A DNA stretch of 64,000 bases from Alkaliphilus oremlandii OhILAs. Lineage in GTDB: Bacteria; Bacillota; Clostridia; Peptostreptococcales; Natronincolaceae. A model generated the notes under the pieces. It saw nothing but the letters and a program-made list of their open reading frames with translations. It searched no databases and was not told where the DNA came from. A program made the position numbers and the translations under genes. Positions 59,560-64,000 of this stretch are shown piece after piece; the stretch's first letter is position 1; each line of letters begins with the position of its first letter. Location of the stretch: the NCBI RefSeq assembly GCF_000018325.1, contig NC_009922.1, positions 1 to 64,000 on the forward strand. Direction: 5' to 3'.

Positions 59560-61341
59560 ATGAAGAAATTATTAACAGGAAATGAGGCTATTGCCAGAGG
59601 TGCATATGAAGCTGGCGTTAGATATGCTTCTGCATATCCAGGAACACCAAGTACTGAAATATTAGAAAACATTGCACTGTACAAGGGGGATATCTTAGCT
59701 GAGTGGGCTACCAATGAGAAGGTTGCTTTAGAAGCTGCCATCGGAGCTTCCATTGCAGGTGCTAGATCCATAGCATCCATGAAGCATGTCGGTGTAAACG
59801 TTGCATCAGACGCATTGTTTACTTTTGCTTATACTGGAGTGAATGGTGGCATGGTTTTAGTCACTGCTGACGAGCCTGGACAACACTCATCTCAAAATGA
59901 GCAAGACAATAGAAACTATGCAAAGTTTGCAAAGATTCCTATGCTAGAACCATCCAATAGCCAAGAATCTAAGGATATGATTAAGACGGCTTTTGAAGTT
60001 AGCGAGAATTTTGACACCCCTGTTTTGGTAAGAGTAACGACAAGAATCTGTCACTCCAAAGGAATTGTTGAATGTAGCGAAAGAGAAGATGTGGCAATCA
60101 AAGAATATGTAAAAGATATTACGAAATATATAACGGTACCTGCCTTTGCCCAAAAGATGCGTGTGAAAATTGAAGGTAGAACCCAGCGATTATTAGAGTT
60201 TTCTAACACCACTGACTTAAACTATATTGAATGGAACGATACAAAGGTAGGGGTAATTACTTCTGGTGCAGCTTATTCATTTGCGAAAGAAGTATTTGGA
60301 GATTCCGTATCCTATCTAAAGCTTGGATTTACCTATCCCCTCCCTACAGAAAAAATCAAGGAATTCGGAAGTAAGGTAGAAAAAATCTATGTGATTGAAG
60401 AAAACGATCCATACATTGAAGAGCAAGTTCGAATTTTAGGTTTTGATTGTCTTGGCAATAATTTCTTCCCTCCCTATGGAGAAATGACACCAGATGTTAT
60501 AAGAAAGGCAGTATACGGCGAAACTAAAGAAACCCTTGAGTACGACCGAGTAAAAGTTGTTCCAAGGCCACCAACACTATGTGCAGGATGTCCTCACAGG
60601 GGATTCTTCCACCAGATAGGAAAAAGGAAAAACGTGATGATAGCTGGCGACATCGGATGTTATACTTTAGGCTTTGCAGATCCATATAATGCCATGGACT
60701 TTAACATGTGTATGGGAGCTGCTTCCAGTACAGGTCATGGTGCACAGCAAGTATTTAATATGACCGAGAACCCGAAGCGTGTAGTTTCTGTAATGGGAGA
60801 CTCGACCTTTTTCCACACTGGAATCAATGCACTGATGGATGTATCCTACAATGGCAGCAATACTGTTACAGTAATATTAGATAATAGAATTACTGGAATG
60901 ACTGGGCATCAGGATAATCCGGGAACAGGATATACATTGCAAGGAAAAGAAGCGAAGGAATTGGATATTAAAACCTTGGTACTAGCCTGTGGTATCGAAC
61001 ATGTTGTACAAATCGATCCAAACGACTTAACTGCAATGAAGAATGCCTTGGATTGGGCCCTAAGCCTAGAGGAACCTTCTGTTATTATTACGAGATGGCC
61101 TTGCGTTCTTAAAAGGTTGACTACACAGGATAAGACAGAATTTAAGGGTGTATTCCAAGATCGATATAGCGTGAACCATGAGGTATGTATCGGATGTAAA
61201 GCCTGCGTTAGAACAGGATGCCCTGCCATATCTTTCGATACTGAGCATAAAAAATCCAGTATTAATATAGAACAATGTGTAGGCTGTAGTGTATGCTATC
61301 AGGTTTGTCCTGTAAAAGCTATAGGAAAGGTGGAGGCATAG
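59560..61341 (+). CDS. iorA: Indolepyruvate:ferredoxin oxidoreductase, alpha subunit
   Basis: Oxidatively decarboxylates aryl pyruvates from aromatic amino acids to aryl-acetyl-CoA, reducing ferredoxin. 593 aa. N-terminal pyrimidine-binding domain (AYPGTPSTEILENI), TPP-binding domain (GDIGCYTLGFADPYNAMDFNM...GDSTFFHTGINALMD) and two C-terminal [4Fe-4S] motifs starting at Cys543 (CIGCKACVRTGCP and CVGCSVCYQVCP). SD AAGGAGTG. Oxidative arm of Stickland metabolism, complementary to the proline reductase operon in this window. Confidence 0.96.
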   Translation: MKKLLTGNEAIARGAYEAGVRYASAYPGTPSTEILENIALYKGDILAEWATNEKVALEAAIGASIAGARSIASMKHVGVNVASDALFTFAYTGVNGGMVLVTADEPGQHSSQNEQDNRNYAKFAKIPMLEPSNSQESKDMIKTAFEVSENFDTPVLVRVTTRICHSKGIVECSEREDVAIKEYVKDITKYITVPAFAQKMRVKIEGRTQRLLEFSNTTDLNYIEWNDTKVGVITSGAAYSFAKEVFGDSVSYLKLGFTYPLPTEKIKEFGSKVEKIYVIEENDPYIEEQVRILGFDCLGNNFFPPYGEMTPDVIRKAVYGETKETLEYDRVKVVPRPPTLCAGCPHRGFFHQIGKRKNVMIAGDIGCYTLGFADPYNAMDFNMCMGAASSTGHGAQQVFNMTENPKRVVSVMGDSTFFHTGINALMDVSYNGSNTVTVILDNRITGMTGHQDNPGTGYTLQGKEAKELDIKTLVLACGIEHVVQIDPNDLTAMKNALDWALSLEEPSVIITRWPCVLKRLTTQDKTEFKGVFQDRYSVNHEVCIGCKACVRTGCPAISFDTEHKKSSINIEQCVGCSVCYQVCPVKAIGKVEA

Positions 61342-61342
61342 T

Positions 61343-61933
61343 ATGGTTAAAAGTATTCTTTTGGTTGGTGTAGGCGGACAAGGTACAATTCTTGCCAGTA
61401 AACTATTGACAACGGGCCTTATGGAAGCTGGATACGATGTGAAAATGAGTGAAATTCATGGTATGTCCCAAAGAGGAGGATCTGTATCATCTCAGGTTCG
61501 ATACGGTGATAAAGTAGAATCCCCTGTTATTGAATTGGGAGGAGCAGATATTCTTGTGTCCTTTGAAAAAATGGAAGCAATGAGATGGCTGGAATATTTA
61601 AAGCCTACTGGAAAAGTGATTGTAAACAACTATGAAATCGGTCCGGTTTCGATACTTTCTGGGAAAATCCCATACCCGAAAGGCATTGTAGAGGAAATTT
61701 CTAGTAAGGTAGATACTATGATCATAGATGCGGCTGAAGAAGCAAAAGAACTAGGAAACTCTAAGGTTATGAACATTATTTTATTAGGAGCAACTGTAAA
61801 ATCAATGGGACTTGAAGATATCGACTGGGAGAAACTAATAAGGGAAAATGTAAAGGAAGCATTTGTGGATATCAATATCGAAGCATTTGCCTTGGGCATG
61901 CGCTTAGCAAACGGTATAGAGTCCACGTTATAA
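61343..61933 (+). CDS. iorB: Indolepyruvate:ferredoxin oxidoreductase, beta subunit
   Basis: 196 aa, gamma-type domain of 2-oxoacid:ferredoxin oxidoreductases: ILLVGVGGQGTILASKLL at the N-terminus and SEIHGMSQRGGSVSSQVRYG in the centre. It starts one base after the iorA stop, with GGTGGAGG inside the iorA end as SD. Forms the holoenzyme with IorA. A family A repeat overlaps its stop codon. Confidence 0.95.
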   Translation: MVKSILLVGVGGQGTILASKLLTTGLMEAGYDVKMSEIHGMSQRGGSVSSQVRYGDKVESPVIELGGADILVSFEKMEAMRWLEYLKPTGKVIVNNYEIGPVSILSGKIPYPKGIVEEISSKVDTMIIDAAEEAKELGNSKVMNIILLGATVKSMGLEDIDWEKLIRENVKEAFVDINIEAFALGMRLANGIESTL

Positions 61934-62042
61934 GAAAAGCTTTTATAGAAGCGTTAAAAGGAAGCTTTTCTTGAAACTCAATTACGGTAAAGTTCTCCTT
62001 TTGGAACGCATTATAAGTAGAACTTTCCTATTCATTATAATA
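61929..62042 (+). repeat. Family A intergenic repeat, copy A2
   Basis: About 113 bp beginning in the iorB stop codon. 5' hairpin GAAAAGCTT / AAGCTTTTC; 3' hairpin GGTAAAGTTCT / AGAACTTTCC; end word TATTCATTATA. Closest to copy A1. It probably also ends the iorAB transcript. Confidence 0.8.
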
Positions 62043-62146
62043 TAGAGTAAGAGTTCCTATTTTCATATGGTAGAAGGTAGGAACTCTTCCTTGATAATAA
62101 AATTTAGATAGAATACATTAAGATAAGAGATTTTCAGGAGGAATCT

Positions 62147-62860
62147 ATGAAAAAAGTAAGAATTTATAATTTCTTTATATTTCTGTTGGGCTTGTTTTCC
62201 CTGACCCTAGGTATTGCTCTTGTGGTTAAGTCTAATTTGGGGATTTCTGTAGCGATGTCCTTTCCTTATGTTCTCAGCTTAGGTTTGACAAAACTTACAT
62301 TAGGTCAGTGGAGCTATATTGTACAAGGTCTTTCTTTGGTGGTCTTGTTTTTCATCGTAAAGAAGCTGACGGTCAAACATTTAATGTCATTCGTTGTAGC
62401 CTTTCTTTTTGGGGTGACACTAGATATGTTCAATAAATTGCTGGTTCCTTTCCAAGTCTTTACGATAATGGAAAGGATTATGGTGTTTGTACTGGGATCT
62501 ATAGTTATTTCTATCGGGGTTGCAGCTTTTGTAAAAAGTAATTATCCCATCATGCCTTTCGATACCTTCGTAAAAGAAGTTTCTATAGAAAAGAATATTA
62601 AATACGCTAAATTTAAAACTGGATTTGATCTAGTATGCTTAACGACTTCGATTATTAGCAGTTTCCTGTTTTTTAGAAAGATTCAGGGAGTTCATATTGG
62701 AACCTTTATATCGGCAATGGTACTGGGAAGCTCCATTGGATTTTGTATTGATCGAATGAACCGATATATAGAAGGTGTGGATTTTTTACCTCCGGACAAA
62801 ACAAAAAAGGTATTAGAGTTAAAGCTTTTGAATATAGAAAAATCGGAGCGTGCATGCTAG
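62147..62860 (+). CDS. YczE/YitT-like integral membrane protein
   Basis: 237 aa with about five to six membrane segments: FFIFLLGLFSLTLGIALVVKSNLGISVAMSFPYVLS, WSYIVQGLSLVVLFFIVKK, LMSFVVAFLFGVTLDMF, and later segments. The repeated LGI-x-(V/A)...KSNLG-like words are typical of the YczE family. Function unknown; in Bacillus YczE lies beside antibiotic-synthesis activators. SD AGGAGG. Stands alone between iorAB and rRNA operon 3. Confidence 0.78.
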   Translation: MKKVRIYNFFIFLLGLFSLTLGIALVVKSNLGISVAMSFPYVLSLGLTKLTLGQWSYIVQGLSLVVLFFIVKKLTVKHLMSFVVAFLFGVTLDMFNKLLVPFQVFTIMERIMVFVLGSIVISIGVAAFVKSNYPIMPFDTFVKEVSIEKNIKYAKFKTGFDLVCLTTSIISSFLFFRKIQGVHIGTFISAMVLGSSIGFCIDRMNRYIEGVDFLPPDKTKKVLELKLLNIEKSERAC

Positions 62861-62968
62861 TTTCTAAGATTTATTGTACAAAAAAATCATAAGGATTAAA
62901 GAAAATTTTTAAAAAAATTCTTTAGTCTTTATTTCTTTCTTAAATAAAACCCTGAAATTACAGTGTTT

Positions 62969-63027
62969 TCGACAAAAAATACGAAATAACATAAAATGTT
63001 GACAGGATATTTTAAATGTGTTATATT
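62969..63027 (+). promoter_or_regulatory. Promoters of rRNA operon 3
   Basis: P2: TTGACA 62999-63004, 17 bp, TATATT 63022-63027. A weaker P1: TCGACA 62969-62974, 17 bp, TAAAAT 62992-62997, much closer to P2 than in operons 1 and 2. A GTCGCC / GGCGGC hairpin and the common boxA-like leader follow. Confidence 0.75.
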
Positions 63028-63166
63028 AAATAAGTCGCCGAAACAAGGCGGCATACGAAAAGGTCTTTGAAAACTAAACAGTATAGATTTAAGCCAAAAT
63101 TTTTAAAGTCAGTTTAAAACTGAGCAATCCATTTTAAAGAATGGAACCCAGAAATTCAAACAATTT

Positions 63167-64000
<834 letters not shown>

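Overview
The window looks like the replication-origin region of a low-GC, strictly fermentative Clostridia chromosome. It opens 48 bases before dnaA and runs dnaA-dnaN-yaaA-recF-remB-gyrB-gyrA. A complete D-proline reductase (prd) operon, selenium-metabolism genes, sigma-54 control and indolepyruvate:ferredoxin oxidoreductase point to an amino-acid (Stickland) fermenter. The gene content is compatible with an Alkaliphilus-like organism; that placement is inference from gene content and order, not a search result.

Layout. 1-9.3 kb: replication initiation and gyrase, with a DnaA-box cluster between dnaA and dnaN. 9.5-11.1 kb: an RsbV/RsbW/SigB-type partner-switching operon. 11.1-16.2 kb: first rRNA operon, then a parS-like centromere site at 16.26 kb, a NiaR-type regulator and a PfoR-like membrane protein. 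18.4-24.9 kb: T-box-controlled serS, tRNA-Arg, a secreted S41-like protein, tadA, tRNA-Ser, SRP RNA and lplA. 25-26.8 kb (minus strand): DUF2089 and DUF4097 proteins sharing a motif. 27.1-29.6 kb: yedF, DUF3343, DUF951 and an aminotransferase. 29.8-39.4 kb: prdR, a sigma-54 promoter, then prdC-prdA-orf-prdB-prdD-prdE-prdF and a TSUP permease. 39.7-40.8 kb: rpsF-ssb-rpsR. 40.9-46.4 kb (minus strand): two ABC exporters and a LytTR two-component system. 46.7-49.6 kb: aroE, an unknown gene and two tandem L25/Ctc genes. 49.6-54.8 kb: second rRNA operon. 55-57.3 kb: a small gene, a c-di-AMP-riboswitch-controlled acetyltransferase and a preQ1-riboswitch-controlled queT. 57.4-61.9 kb: a sigma-54 activator and iorAB with its own -24/-12 promoter. 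62.1 kb to the end: a YczE-like membrane protein and the first 834 bases of a third rRNA operon.

The central metabolic theme is Stickland fermentation. iorAB would oxidise aromatic 2-oxoacids and reduce ferredoxin; the prd enzymes take up electrons by reducing D-proline, which PrdF makes from L-proline. Both modules have a -24/-12 promoter and an adjacent sigma-54 activator. Two prd genes, prdC and prdB, are interrupted by in-frame UGA codons best read as selenocysteine, so their simple ORFs stop early. PrdD and PrdE are a paralogue of PrdA divided into two genes exactly at the position where PrdA is expected to be cleaved to form its pyruvoyl group.

Nearly all genes are on the + strand, co-directional with replication away from oriC; the minus-strand exceptions are the DUF2089/DUF4097 pair, the ABC/two-component block, the acetyltransferase and one 64-codon gene. 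Two families of intergenic two-hairpin repeats (about 110 and 79 bp) are scattered through the window and are the least explained structure in it. I saw no CRISPR array, transposase or prophage.
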